Source: Anaeramoeba flamelloides
Taxonomy: Eukaryota; Metamonada; Anaeramoebidae
Direction: 5' to 3'
DNA length: 64,000 nucleotides
Assembly: GCA_027625915.1 (NCBI GenBank)
Contig: JANTQA010000012.1
Coordinates: 6,594,501 to 6,658,500 of the forward strand
Below the pieces are notes generated by a model. That model ran no database searches and was not told the DNA's origin. It saw nothing but the letters and a program-made list of their open reading frames with translations. Positions 46,499-56,998 of the stretch are shown one piece after another. How positions within the stretch are numbered: the first letter of the stretch is position 1; each line of letters opens with the position of its first letter. A program made the translations under genes and the position numbers.

Positions 46499-48104
46499 TT
46501 TTATTCTGAAATTGTTGATTTTTTTACAAATATAAGGATCATTTTTCATTGATTAGATCAACAAATATTACTGCTTGACTAATCGATTTTTTAGAGACAT
46601 TTGAACCATGTAGCACGAATGTGGTTAGGTCCAATAACAACATAATTTGTTTCTAGGCTTCTCCTTGGTAAACGTTAATCACTTAAATCTAAATCACAAA
46701 ACATAAAAAACAATAAATACATTTTTGAAAGGAAAATTTATAAAAAAATGACTTTTTTTGGGTATTTTCAAGACAAAGCCGAAATTTAAAAACAAATCAA
46801 ACTGTAGAAATGTATGTAAAAAGATTTATAACAGCTTGTGAAATTATCTTCTATTAATAGATTTGAAATGGAAATTTTCCAATATTAAAATAAAATTTTA
46901 AAAGGATTTTTGAAAGTAAAAAATGTAAAATTGTGAACGATGGAAATTTTCTTTTTTTATTAGAAAAATTCTCAATGGGTATATTTAATTGAAATTATAG
47001 AACTTTTTTAAGAATTTTTTTAGAAATAATTTCACTGTTTTCACCTGAAAAAGTCGTCACAAAAAAACCTTTATCAAGGTCCGATAAAATTAAAAAATTT
47101 TAAAAGAATTTCAGTAACAGAAATCAGATTAGTTTAATTTGGGTTTTGGGCGTTAAAAAACTTTTATAAAGTATATAAAAATTTGAAAAAATATGTAAGA
47201 ATACCAGAAACTGAAATATTACAGACAATTAGTCCAAAAGTTCAAAAAATCTTGAAATTTGTTTAAAGGATTCTGGTTTAAATATTGTTTTTTTTTCACT
47301 TATTTTTAGGTTTATGAAAAAATTGAATATTTACTTTTTAAACAAAGCTCACCAATCATTCTTCTGGGTGAAATTAAGTTTTCGAATTTAATTGAATTAG
47401 ATAAACCTTAGAGAGTGAAGAAATAAATTCCAAAAAAAAAAAAAAAAAAAAAAAAAGAACAAATATAATCATTTCAGAAATATTCTTCCAATGTTTTGGC
47501 CAAATTACAGTTAGTCATCAAAAAATATTCTAGTAAATTTCCTTTACAAATCAATAAAAAAAAATATCTCGTCTTGAAATCTAAAATAAAGAATAAAATC
47601 TGACCACTCTAATACTTGTCTTCTTTTTAATATTGTCTAATCTGGATTGTTGTTTTTAAAAGTCTAATACATTTTTTTATATATTTCGTGAAAAGATCAA
47701 AATTTAACATTTTTTAATATTATTTTAAGAAGAATTATTTTTTTGAATGAAGAAAAAAAAAGTATTGTATGATTGAAAGTATAAAAAAATCCTATTTAAA
47801 AACAAAATCAATAGGTTTTGCAAAAACTCAGTATAATTCTCTACTTTATTTCAAAAAAAAAAAAAAACAAGAGAATTATTTTAAACTTGAAAATAATAAA
47901 TAATTGATTTATTTTCCGCATTTTTTTTTAATTTTTTTTCATTTTAATTGAGGGAATAGATGTATTTTATTAATTTTGGGTATTTTAATTTATTTGGAAT
48001 TAAAATATAATATTAGTTTCTTTCATCAACTCTTCAAAGTTCTAAATATACACAAATTAATAGAGTTGGATACTCATTATCGTAAACATATTTACTTGCA
48101 AATA

Positions 48105-48298
48105 GAGCCAGTTCCCTTTTTAAGTTACAAACTTTCAACAAATATAATGAACAAAAAAATCACAAATTTAGGCATATTTTTTGGAATGGTTATTTATACA
48201 GATTATTTACCTAGAAAATGAATTTTTTGCTTTAATTTGAGATTTTTCGGTACCTTAAATTTCATTGATAATGTGTGTCTCAAAAGTCGAACTGGTTG
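48105..48298. mobile_element. TA-flanked MITE, copy 4 (degenerate)
   Basis: Left end GAGCCAGTTCCCTTTTTAAG follows TA; the right end CTCAAAAGTCGAACTGGTTG precedes TA at 48299-48300. Internal ACAAACTTTCAACAAAT and CTTTAATTTGAGATTTTTCG match the family. Decayed in both arms. Confidence 0.65.
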
Positions 48299-49079
48299 TA
48301 AGAAAAAGAGTGAAAAAAATAATTAAAAAATTGAATAAGATAAGAGAAAATCAGTTTTTTTTTTGATCTTTTGTTTAATATTTTATACTATTGATTCTTA
48401 TTTACCTGGTTTTATTTTTTAACCCTTATTTTAAAATTTTTATTTGATAAGTTTCTATATAAAACGAATTAATTTTTTTAATCAAAAGAATTTTCAAAAA
48501 AGAATTTTAATCATGATTTATAATTAGTTCACCCAATACTAGTTTTGGTTTTGAAAAGATGATTTTTTTTTATAAATTCTTCTATAATAAATAAGATTGA
48601 TAGATATATTTGTGTGATTTTTTAAAAAAATATTTATTTTCAATCTGTTAACCCAAAATTATTCTGAATTTTCCTGTCAATTTTTAATCAAATTTTCTTC
48701 ATTTTTTTAGTTTTTTTTTTTTTTTTTTGATTAACTGACTTCAATATAATTACTTAAACATTTGTTGTGGTATTTTTGATTTTTTCTTTATTTTTAGAAA
48801 AATGTAAAATGAATTTTGAAAAAAAAAATTTTTTTCACCTAAAATAGAGTCAAATTATAGAGAAAAAATATTTAATCCAATGAATCAACATTTCTGAAAA
48901 TTTTTAAAAAAGGTTGAAAAAGTTAAAATATTTTTTTTTATTGTAATTTAAGGGAGGAGTATTCAACAAAATTACCTCTTATTTGCCTGAAACTCTAAAA
49001 TTGTATTTAGGGTTTTTTTATCCTAACTGTAATGTAAGCAGGACTACAGCTCAAAGGATATCTTTTCTTTAAAAAATGA

Positions 49080-49740
49080 AAAGAATAAATTATTTCGGAA
49101 AAAAGACAAGAAAAAGAGAAAGAAAAGCAAGAAATGAAAGAGAGTCAAAAAATAATAGAAAAAAGAAAAAACTTTCAGTGAAAAGTTTTTTTTGTGCCCC
49201 AAGTGTTGAATGGGCTGGTGGTTGTTTCCTTTTATGGCGTTTTTTTTGGATCGCCACCATAGGTTGTTTTAATAAAGAGTTCTAAATATTTGAACAACTA
49301 TAGATCAAATGAAAAAGGCTGTTTATTAAATTTTGATTTAGAACTTTATAGATGGGTTGAATCTATAAAGTGCTGAGTTTTTAAGAATAAGATTTGGTTT
49401 TCGAAATTTTCTTTTCAGTTGCTTTGCTTTTTTTTTTATTTTTTTTTTTTGTGTTATTTTTTTATTATTTTATTTTTTTTTTTTTTTGTAAGTTTCCCAA
49501 ATCTTGTTTTCGCAAAATCCCAGTACAAGATACCGACTCGACAGATAGTACGGAAAGTTCAATTCGGTTCACTTTGGTTGGTTTCAGATCGCATTCGTTG
49601 GATTCAGTTCAGTTGCATAAGTCAATTCGTCGAAGATCTGATCATGAACAAGTTTGGTTGGGTTAGTCATGATCAGGTCAACCAATTCTTATAATGATTT
49701 TTTATACTTTTTACCTTTCCCAAACACCTAAAAAAAACAA
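49080..49740 (+). repeat. Repeat R2 copy
   Basis: Starts at a purine-rich AAGAAAAAGAGAAAGAAAAG block. It then has TTTTTTTTGTGCCCCAAGTG, a CTATAGATCAAATGAAAAA block, GGGTTGAATCTATAAAGTGC, CCCAAATCTTGTTTTCGC and a less AT-rich segment (49515-49680) shared with the inverted copy at 42780-42950. It lacks the 171-bp unit that is duplicated in the 16.5-kb copy. Confidence 0.6.
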
Positions 49741-49812
49741 AAAGAGAAGGAACATAGAGCCCAAGTAACTTAAGAAGGGAAATTTGGAAAAGGTAAAAAG
49801 TATAAAAAATAA
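49689..49812. repeat. Foldback at the edge of R2
   Basis: TTTTTTATACTTTTTACCTT (about 49693) and its complement at 49782-49811 form a stem of about 27 bp around a 60-bp loop. It overlaps the right end of the R2 copy. Confidence 0.6.
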
Positions 49813-50126
49813 AAAGTTAAAATATTTTTAAAATAAAAAAAAAATGAAATGGATTTGTACTTTATTATTTAAAATTGAAGCAAAGAAATTTAAGGATAGT
49901 TATAAAACGATGATAAAAATTGTATACCCAAACCTCTTCTTCATTTTTTTTTTATTCAGAAAAAAGTTTTCAAGAACAATTTATTTTTTTTTTATTTTTG
50001 AATTATGTTTGAAAGTTACCAATGAAAAAAGATTGGAGGAATCTAGTAAAAATTAATTTGTTTTGTAAAATCTTGGAAGAAAGATGGAGGATTAAATTAG
50101 AGTAATCCAAGATATTGTTGGCGAAG

Positions 50127-50393
50127 TTACCATTTACTACTAGGTTGGTTTTTGGGGTCAGTGTTATGGATTATTTGATTGTTCTTTTTCCAGATATCCT
50201 GATCTTCTTTGATTTTATATTTCTTTCGCATATTTTCTTGGACTTGGCGATGGTGGAGTACATCTATTTCTTCATAAGAATCCTTGGTCTTTCTCAAATG
50301 GATGATTTGCCCATCAGAATAATCACCACACTTTTTTGCCTCATTGATCATTCTCTCACTCATGGCATACATATTTGGTCTAAAAACACTCAT
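50127..50393 (-). CDS. Small protein of unknown function
   Basis: 88-residue frame starting MSVFRPNMYAMSERM and ending PKNQPSSKW. I do not recognise it. It has no signal peptide or membrane segment. The middle is rich in charged residues (KKCGDYSDGQIIHLRKTKDS) and the second half is probably one amphipathic helix (HRQVQENMRKKYKIKEDQDI). Its base composition rises clearly above the flanks and falls back at both ends of the frame, as in the proven genes here, so it is probably real. A GT near the stop codon with a pyrimidine-rich AG about 60 bp further on leaves a short alternative last exon possible. The opposite-strand frame is hydrophobic and is taken as a shadow. Confidence 0.5.
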   Translation of the reverse strand: MSVFRPNMYAMSERMINEAKKCGDYSDGQIIHLRKTKDSYEEIDVLHHRQVQENMRKKYKIKEDQDIWKKNNQIIHNTDPKNQPSSKW

Positions 50394-51235
50394 TTTAAAA
50401 TTTGTAAAGAAAAGAAATTATTGTTTATATAGTCAAATGTAAACAGAAAAAAATAATGAATTAAATTGATTTTTTTCGGCTTTTAAAATAAATCCAAATC
50501 ACATTCTTATTATCACAATGGGCTCTTTTGAGCAACCATAATTAATTCATTTATTTAAGAAATGTGGATTTAGTTTGTAACAAGAAATGAAATATCAAAA
50601 AAATCGATATATAGTTTTATTTTTAGTAGTAATGAAAAAATAATTTCAAATCTAGATTTCCTAAAATACGAATAATCAAAATAAAGTTTCAAGCGGTTGT
50701 TCGTTAAATCTTTTATCATTTGTAGATCTTTATTTGAAGAAATTTTTTTTTTTTTGACTAATACTATTTTATATTGATCTTTAACTTATACGATTTTTTA
50801 TATTTTTTTTTGGATCCTTCTTGCAAATTTTTCGTACCATATCAATTTTTTCCTCTTTTTTTATCTAGTTTTACATGGAGAATTTTAATGGTTTTCATGA
50901 AAAAGGATATTTGTTTTCTAAATTGTTTCAGTTGTCTTAAATTTTTGTTCTATTGTTGAAATCAAAAGTTTGGAAGGATGTGTTGAGTTAAAAAAGGAAG
51001 TATGTCTTGATAATAATACTATTATTCTCTAAATCATCAAAGAAATTTTTTTCAACGTTTTCCACAAAATTCTTGCTTTAAATTGAATGAAAAATTGAAA
51101 GATCTTGATAGTCAATGAAAATTGATCTTAAACTCGATTCCATAAATTGGGGCACACCTTCAAAATCAATTTAATTCCAAGAAAAGTGATATTTGACTCT
51201 TAAATAGAAACATTAGATATTAACAATCAATGTAA
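50394..51235. other. Spacer with a possible degenerate element end
   Basis: No gene is seen. Near 51138 the words TTCCATAAATTGGGGCACAC resemble 52860-52885 (TTCCAAAAAATAGGGGGCAC) and, inverted, 53041-53062, and may be an old terminal repeat of the mariner-type relic to the right. Confidence 0.35.
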
Positions 51236-52099
51236 CCATTGTGAAAAAAATTTGGGTCATTAAAAAAAATTGGGTCATTCAAAAATTTGTTTTCGTTTTT
51301 TAAATAGTAAATATTAGCAAAATGATTTTTGATCAAAGTAAAATTTTATGAACAAATTTTACATTTAAGAAAAATCAAAGTCACTATCAATAATAATTTT
51401 CAGAAGTAAAATTAAATTGTTGCATTTTAACCTTTTGGAATTACTGTGGAACTCTAAAAAACAAAAATTGACCTTTAATTGTAAACTTTACTAAAAATGT
51501 TAATTTTTTTTATTAGATTACATTCCAAGATCAAGTTAATCATTGTTTGGGAAGACCAAAAATTAATAACCGTTTTAAATTAAGGTTTTTCTATCGGGAT
51601 TTACAGAATTTAAATGGTTTCTAAAATCATGATATTTCGTTATTTTGAAGTTTTGATTGTAAACATTAGTGGAAAACAACCTCTTTGGAAAAAACAGCTT
51701 TTTTGGAAGATTTTATTATTCAATTTGGTTTAAAAGGATATTTAAGATTAACCGTGATAAATTTGCGTTCATTAACAATGATAAATATCTTATTGAATTA
51801 AGAGATTTTAATATTTTCGATTAAATAGTTCTCTTATTTTTAGTAAAGTTAATAATTAAAAATAAATTTTTGTATTTTTGGAGTTCCACAGTAATTCCAA
51901 AAGGTTAAAATGCAACAATTTAATTTTACTTCTGAAAATTATTATTGATAGTGACTTTGATTTTTCTTAAATGTAAAATTTGTTCATAAAATTTTACTTT
52001 GATCAAAAATCATTTTGCTAATATTTACTATTTAAAAAACGAAAACAAATTTTTGACTGACCCAATTTTTTTTAATGACCCAAATTTTTTTCACAATGG
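51236..52099. mobile_element. Long-TIR element, TAA target duplication, near-identical arms
   Basis: 864 bp between TAA at 51233-51235 and 52100-52102. The ends read CCATTGTGAAAAAAATTTGG. Arms of about 233 bp (51236-51468 and 51866-52099) are almost identical inverted repeats; I see only a handful of differences. The 400-bp core is AT-rich without an open frame. The terminal CCATTGTG is shared with the element at 11104-12681. TWA duplication and ends suggest PIF/Harbinger; high arm identity suggests recent insertion or arm conversion. Confidence 0.85.
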
Positions 52100-52364
52100 T
52101 AAATAATTTTAAAGTTAATTATTTATCATTTTTTTTCATTATTTTTTGATTTTTGATTTTCAATAATTTTTTTGATTTTTTTTGTATTCTTTTTTTTCAA
52201 ATAAAAAAAAAATTTTCTTTTTTTTTCAAAACTTTTCGAAAATCTCAAAATCACTTTAAAATGAAATTTAAAAGTTTTCATTCTGATCACAAAAAAAATT
52301 TTTTTTTTTCTCTCAAAAAGAAAAAAGATTCTTTTTTTATCGAGAAAAAATTTTTTTGAAAAAA

Positions 52365-52665
52365 AATCATGATATGGTGTGCTAGGACACATTGCCTACA
52401 AACAGACCTTATTATTATTAATGGAAGTGTGAACACTGAATGTATTATTAATGATATTATCAAAAAAATCAAAGGAAATTCAACTCGCTAATTCAGAATA
52501 TAGTGAGTTGAAATGAATTTTCCAAAAGGATGGAGCTTGTCCACATACCTCAAAAAAAAAAAAAACTCAAACTTACTTAAATCGGGGATGTAATGTTCTG
52601 GACCCTTGACCCCCAATTCCACAAGATTTAAATCCAATTGGGAATTTATAGATACTAAACTGAAA
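52365..52665 (+). pseudogene. Tc1/mariner-type transposase relic
   Basis: The plus strand carries three successive DDE-transposase signatures in different frames. IWCARTHCLQTDLIIINGS followed by VNTECIINDII corresponds to the VMVWGGI...LVFIDGTVNSEKYI segment of Tc1/mariner enzymes. FQKDGACPHT (near 52518-52550) is the second catalytic Asp motif (FQQDGAPxH). PPIPQDLNPIGNL (near 52605-52650) is the SPDLNPIENLW motif holding the acidic third residue region. Frames are broken, the segments are separated by A/T runs, and the N-terminal helix-turn-helix and first Asp region are not found, so it is an inactive DNA-transposon fragment. A minus-strand frame that looks like a signal peptide here is a shadow. 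Confidence 0.75.
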
Positions 52666-52850
52666 AATTGTAACCAAAAAACGAAGAAGAATTTTAAAAT
52701 TTTCACTAATGTGTGAAATACTTTGAGTTGGGAAACCTAAGATAATTAGTAAACTCTATATTTAAAAGGATAGATTTAGTTATCAAAAGATAAGCTGAAT
52801 CTATTAATAGTTTTTATTAATTTTTTCTTTCAATAAAAATGGATTTTTTT

Positions 52851-53065
52851 GGTAACCGTGTTCCAAAAAATAGGGGGCACACTTTTTTTTATTTTTTTCT
52901 TTTTTATTTTTCGAATTGAATTTTAAATTTACTATAAAATATATAAATAGTATTAATTAAATATTTTCGGGTCTTTTATTATTTTAATGTTCAAGTATCA
53001 TGTATTTTGGAGTATATTTTTATTAATGTAATTTTTTTTTTGTGACCCATTTTTTGGAATTGAGT
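52851..53065. repeat. Possible small element with inverted ends
   Basis: GTTCCAAAAAATAGGGGGCAC at the left (20-base core) pairs with TGTGACCCATTTTTTGGAAT at the right (53041-53060) as an inverted repeat of about 20 bp with a few mismatches. It is either a short MITE or the right end of the mariner-type relic plus a solo end. Target duplication unclear. Confidence 0.4.
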
Positions 53066-53093
53066 TTATTAGAGATTTAATTTGCACTCATTA

Positions 53094-53292
53094 CAGTCAG
53101 TTCCACTTTTAAGGCACAAACTTTCAACTAAATATAAGGTACAATAAGAATCCCAAATTAAGGTACAAAATTTGGAATTTTTTTTTTTTTACAATTTATT
53201 TTACAAGAATCTGAATTTTGTGCCTTAATTTGGGATTTTTATTGTGCCTTAAATTTCGTTGAAAGTTTGTGCCTTAAAAGTGAAACTGACTG
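53094..53292. mobile_element. TA-flanked MITE, copy 5 (well preserved)
   Basis: 199 bp between TA at 53092-53093 and 53293-53294. Left end CAGTCAGTTCCACTTTTAAG; right end CTTAAAAGTGAAACTGACTG. Nearly the same sequence as the copy at 24694. It abuts, and probably interrupts, the coding region that follows: removing the element with one TA keeps a frame open leftward to a TTATTAG acceptor-like site near 53073. Confidence 0.85.
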
Positions 53293-53298
53293 TACAAG

Positions 53299-54428
53299 AA
53301 AAAATTAATTATTTTTCAAAAATTCGAATTTTATTTGTACCAACTCCTGATCAATATTTTACACAATATGAAATCGAAAATGAAAGTAAATATAACTTAA
53401 CACCACAATTTATTGAATTAAAAAATCTAATTTTCAAAATAGTTAATAAAGCCGAAATGTATGTTACAGCCTATTCCACAAACAAATGTGAAAGTTTTAT
53501 GAATTCTCGGATTAAGTTTATCGATAAAAGAATAGATTCTTCAAAACAATGGGAAATGAGATGCCAATTTTCAGTATTAAATCGTGAATTACCAGAATGG
53601 AGGACAATACTGATGGACCAAATCGGTTTTACGATTAATCTTCCTCAAATGGTTTCGCAATTTCAGAAAAATCGTGAAAAGGAGTATGAGAAGGAAAGAC
53701 AAACAAAGCCCGAATACATAAAATATCGATATCAACAAAAAAATAAAAAATTCCATCGCAGGGACTGGGAAATTGCGAATGGTAGGTACAAATTTAAAGA
53801 TGCCAATGTTAATAAAACTATTTATAAAAAAATTTTTCGTTATCGATCTTGTAGTTCGAGATACTCTATTGAATTATCACGTATTCTTCATGAAATTATT
53901 TTTCATCAACGTTACCCAGTACCAGTAGAAAAAGATGTAATAGTGCAAAATCTAAAACAAACCAAAACACAAATAACTCGCTGTGAAAGAACTTTAAAAA
54001 AATCAATTGAAACTTTAATTAATCGAATTAAAAAAAAACCCACTGTTAGAGATAAAGAAACTTTAAGTGTAAAAAATTCAGCATTGGAAAATTTAACCAA
54101 TTATCAGAAAGCCTTTTACGAAACCTATCAATTAAAAAAAAGAACTCGAAAAAAAAAGAAAAATGATCAAGACGAAATCGAAATTTTTAAAGAGATTGAT
54201 GAGGAAGATGAATTCGATCAAAGAAATTCTCAAGAAAAAGGTACTGGGGAGGAATTGACTGAAAACGGTTTCTCGGAAATAAATAAAATTTTAACTGCAT
54301 CTGATCTCAAACCAAGTTCTGGTCCGAAATATGATGAGATGTTTGGTATTAGTTTTGATAAAAGACTCCCTTCTTCCTTCAATAATAACAATCTCTTATT
54401 TGAGATTGATAGAAATAAAAATAAATAA
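53299..54428 (+). CDS. Mutator-like transposase C-terminal exon (tentative)
   Basis: A continuous frame of about 376 codons after the MITE. The first in-frame ATG is 53457; the frame also runs back into the MITE to 53259. TAYSTNKCESFMNSRIKF, then IDKRIDSS, WEMRCQFSVLN, resembles the region of Mutator-like transposases where T..T...ES.N....K..PK precedes an R...AVL motif. This is a pattern match, not proof. The middle is basic (REKEYEKERQTKPEYIKYRY, KNKKFHRRDW) and the last 100 residues are acidic, low complexity. The MITE at its 5' edge and the missing catalytic N-terminal part suggest a broken gene or a 3' exon whose partners are lost. A host gene of unknown function is the alternative. Confidence 0.45.
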
Positions 54429-54540
54429 TTTTTTATCTCATTCTTTTTTATTTAGGGTAATGAGTAAGGTAGATATTTTTCCTCTATTTCTTTTTCTTTT
54501 TTCTTATTTCTTTTTTATTTTTAAATTATATTTATTAAAT

Positions 54541-54599
54541 TTTCTTTAGGAGATTGTAAAAAGAAAATTTTATATAACTTTCTTTCTCTCCTAAAGAAA
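54541..54599. terminator. Hairpin downstream of the 53.3-kb frame
   Basis: TTTCTTTAGGAGA and its exact complement TCTCCTAAAGAAA form a 13-bp stem with a 33-bp A/T-rich loop, about 110 bp after the stop codon. It could be a transcript-end structure or an element terminus; eukaryotic genes do not need such a hairpin, so the type is tentative. Confidence 0.35.
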
Positions 54600-55112
54600 T
54601 AAAGGATGGTTTTTGAATTTGATTTGTAGATTTTCTATATCTTCAAATTTTTTTCACAACAACCAATAATTAAATTTATTATTGAAACAATTGCTTCCCT
54701 TAAGATCTAATTTTGGAATATTTTTTGAGACAAGTTTTCGTGTTTTTAAAGCTTCTTTATTGGTGTTTTAAGAGTTTTTTGAAGTTTTTTTTTTTGAGTA
54801 TCTAGTGAAACTTTTATGCGAGATCGATCGAAACGATCGGAAAATTGTGGTTGCTAAATCGTAGTAATTTTTCTTTTTCTTTTTTACCTTCATTTACAAG
54901 GTGCAAGAAATCCCGTGGTGAAAATTGAACTACACTCAATTTTTGAATAAACGTCAAAAAAATGACGAAAAACGTAATTTTTTGGAAGTTTTTGGAAGTT
55001 TTTTCTCTGGTTAAATGATCAAGTCTGAAACGAACTTATCGTTTATGTACTACTCTTGGTTTATAGTAATGCAAGCGTAGTCCTTAAATCAGATCAAATT
55101 TCTTTTTTACCT

Positions 55113-55505
55113 TTTTGGAAAAAAAGTGAAGCAGGGAAAAAAAGTAAAGCTCAATTTTAATTGTGAACTTTAACAAAAACAAAAACTTCAAATCAATTAA
55201 ACGGAGAAACAAATTAACTTCAAACAATAACCTATTGAATTTATTATCAATCAAATTAACATTAACAAATTTAAATTCATTTAAAAATATCCAAAGTGTT
55301 AAAGCTGTTTTGTGAGATCTCAAAAATAATAAAAATTTTTTCAACAAATTTATAATAATAGATCATTCAAATAAAACTCCCTTGATCAAAAAGTCGAATT
55401 AAAAATATTGTGATTGGATTGAGTCCTCCTTTTTGTTATCAATCATTTACTGATAAATTCAAATAAATTGAATAAAATTTTTAGTTCAATTCCCATTTTT
55501 ATAAC
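55113..55505. mobile_element. Second copy of the PSMA5-intron small insert family
   Basis: Begins directly after TTA with CCTTTTTGGAAAAAAAGTG, then GCAGGGAAAAAAAGTAAAGC, closely following 11104-11145. It continues with GAGAAACAAATTAACTTCAA, TGAGATCTCAAAAATA and CAACAAATTTATAATAAT words in the same order as 11190-11350. The right end is not sharply defined. Old, degenerate, no open frame. Confidence 0.55.
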
Positions 55506-56998
55506 CAATTAACTTCACTAATAAAACAATTCAAGAGTACAAATATTTTGAAAATCAACCCAATTTTTCAAAGCTTCTTCTCATTTAAAATCATAGAATG
55601 CTTTATTCAAAGCTTCTCTAAAAAAATTTGTAAAAGGGGGCACAAATCAAAAATTTTGAGATATTTCTTTGAATTTATCAGTATTTTTTCTTTTTTTAAT
55701 TGTTTTTACATTGATTTTGGGATTAGTAAAGCCCCAAATTAAAAAAATAAAACTAAACTTTATTTTGTGATGAATACACATTTTACCCCAAATAGTTGAT
55801 ATATTTTTTCAAATCTTCTATTTCGCTTTTATTAATGATTCTTACTACACCCAAAGTCTGTTGATATGTGTACATGATAAAAAAGTATCAGACAAATAAA
55901 TATAGATCACAAATTTCAATCCATTTCTTTTGAATTTCTTCTCAAAAATTAGGAAAAGAAAGACTAAATTTTATTGGGTTATCCAAAAAAGACCGGTATT
56001 ATTTTAAAACAATAAAATACATTGACATTTATTTTAGTTTTGGTCTTGAAGTCATGACAAAAATAACAATTTTTTTTCAAAATCTTGGATTTTACTAAAG
56101 ATTTCCAAAACATTTAAATAGAACATTAAAAGTTTTTGAACTTTAAAATAATCTACTATTTTCTTTTTACTTGTTTAGTTCATTAAGTTCAACAAAAAAA
56201 TCATCTTCAAATAATAATTTGTCTGTAACTCTTTAAACAGAAAAAAAAATTTTTAAAAAGGAAACCAAATCATCGACTTAATAATTCTGTATTAAATAAT
56301 TTATTAATGGTAAAACAGATGGTCAGGTGATTCAAATTAAACCACAGCCTAATTAAATAGAAGAGTGAAAGACGACTTGCTTTACTTCCTTGTGTATTAA
56401 TAAAAAGTTTTATACTTAAAAGTTAGATATCATATTCATATTAAGAAAATGGCTTTTCACAAACTGAAATTCACGATCTATTGCTCTTAACTTAAAAAAA
56501 AAAATAATGTAGAAAATATTTGAATTATTAACTTTAAAAATCAAAATTGTTCGTATAAGAATTTCCTTCATTTAGAGTTCATTTTTTGAAACTATAAATG
56601 ATTATAGCGTGTGAAAACAGTTTTCGTCAATTCTCATTTAAATTTCAAATTAAATTTGAGGAGGAATTACGTTGAAAAAAATGAATTTATCAAACTTTCT
56701 CCTTTGGCTTTTGCTGACTTGGTCAAATAGGATTTGAGATTTATCAAAAAAAGAATCTAACCGACCAAAAAAAAATTCAAAAAGTTCTTTTTTCCATATT
56801 TTAAAAAGGGTTGAAGGCGATTTTAATCAAAACAACGGTTTGTTTTCAAATACTTATGACCTTTTCTCATTAAGTAAAAATCCCAAAGCAAAAATTCATT
56901 TTTTTATCGATTATTTTTTCAAAAATTCTTCAATCATTTTGACACAAAATAAAAATTTTCAACTTATCAACAAAAAAAATAACAAATCATTTTAAATA
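55506..56998. other. Spacer upstream of the coiled-coil gene
   Basis: No gene or clear repeat is seen. One 64-codon frame at 55548 has spacer-like composition. The final part contains the promoter and leader of the coiled-coil gene, without recognisable motifs. Confidence 0.55.

Larger units (their letters stand above)
45435..50126. other. Intergenic spacer with several repeats, no gene
   Basis: The region upstream of the pseudokinase gene holds a hairpin (46405-46498), a MITE (48105-48298), an R2 copy (49080-49740) and a foldback (49689-49812). Frames at 47976, 49394 and 49844 lie in repeats or spacer and have no recognisable motif. The pseudokinase promoter should lie just right of 45434. 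Confidence 0.55.

Noticed and set aside
49394-49694. Two 90-codon frames rich in Phe
   Set aside because: They lie in repeat R2; the Phe comes from T runs and the two frames overlap each other without any motif.
52488-52706. Minus-strand frame beginning with a signal-peptide-like sequence and a GTAAG donor
   Set aside because: It lies opposite the transposase motifs FQKDGACPH and PQDLNPIGN on the plus strand; the hydrophobic start comes from A/T runs. No further exon fits.
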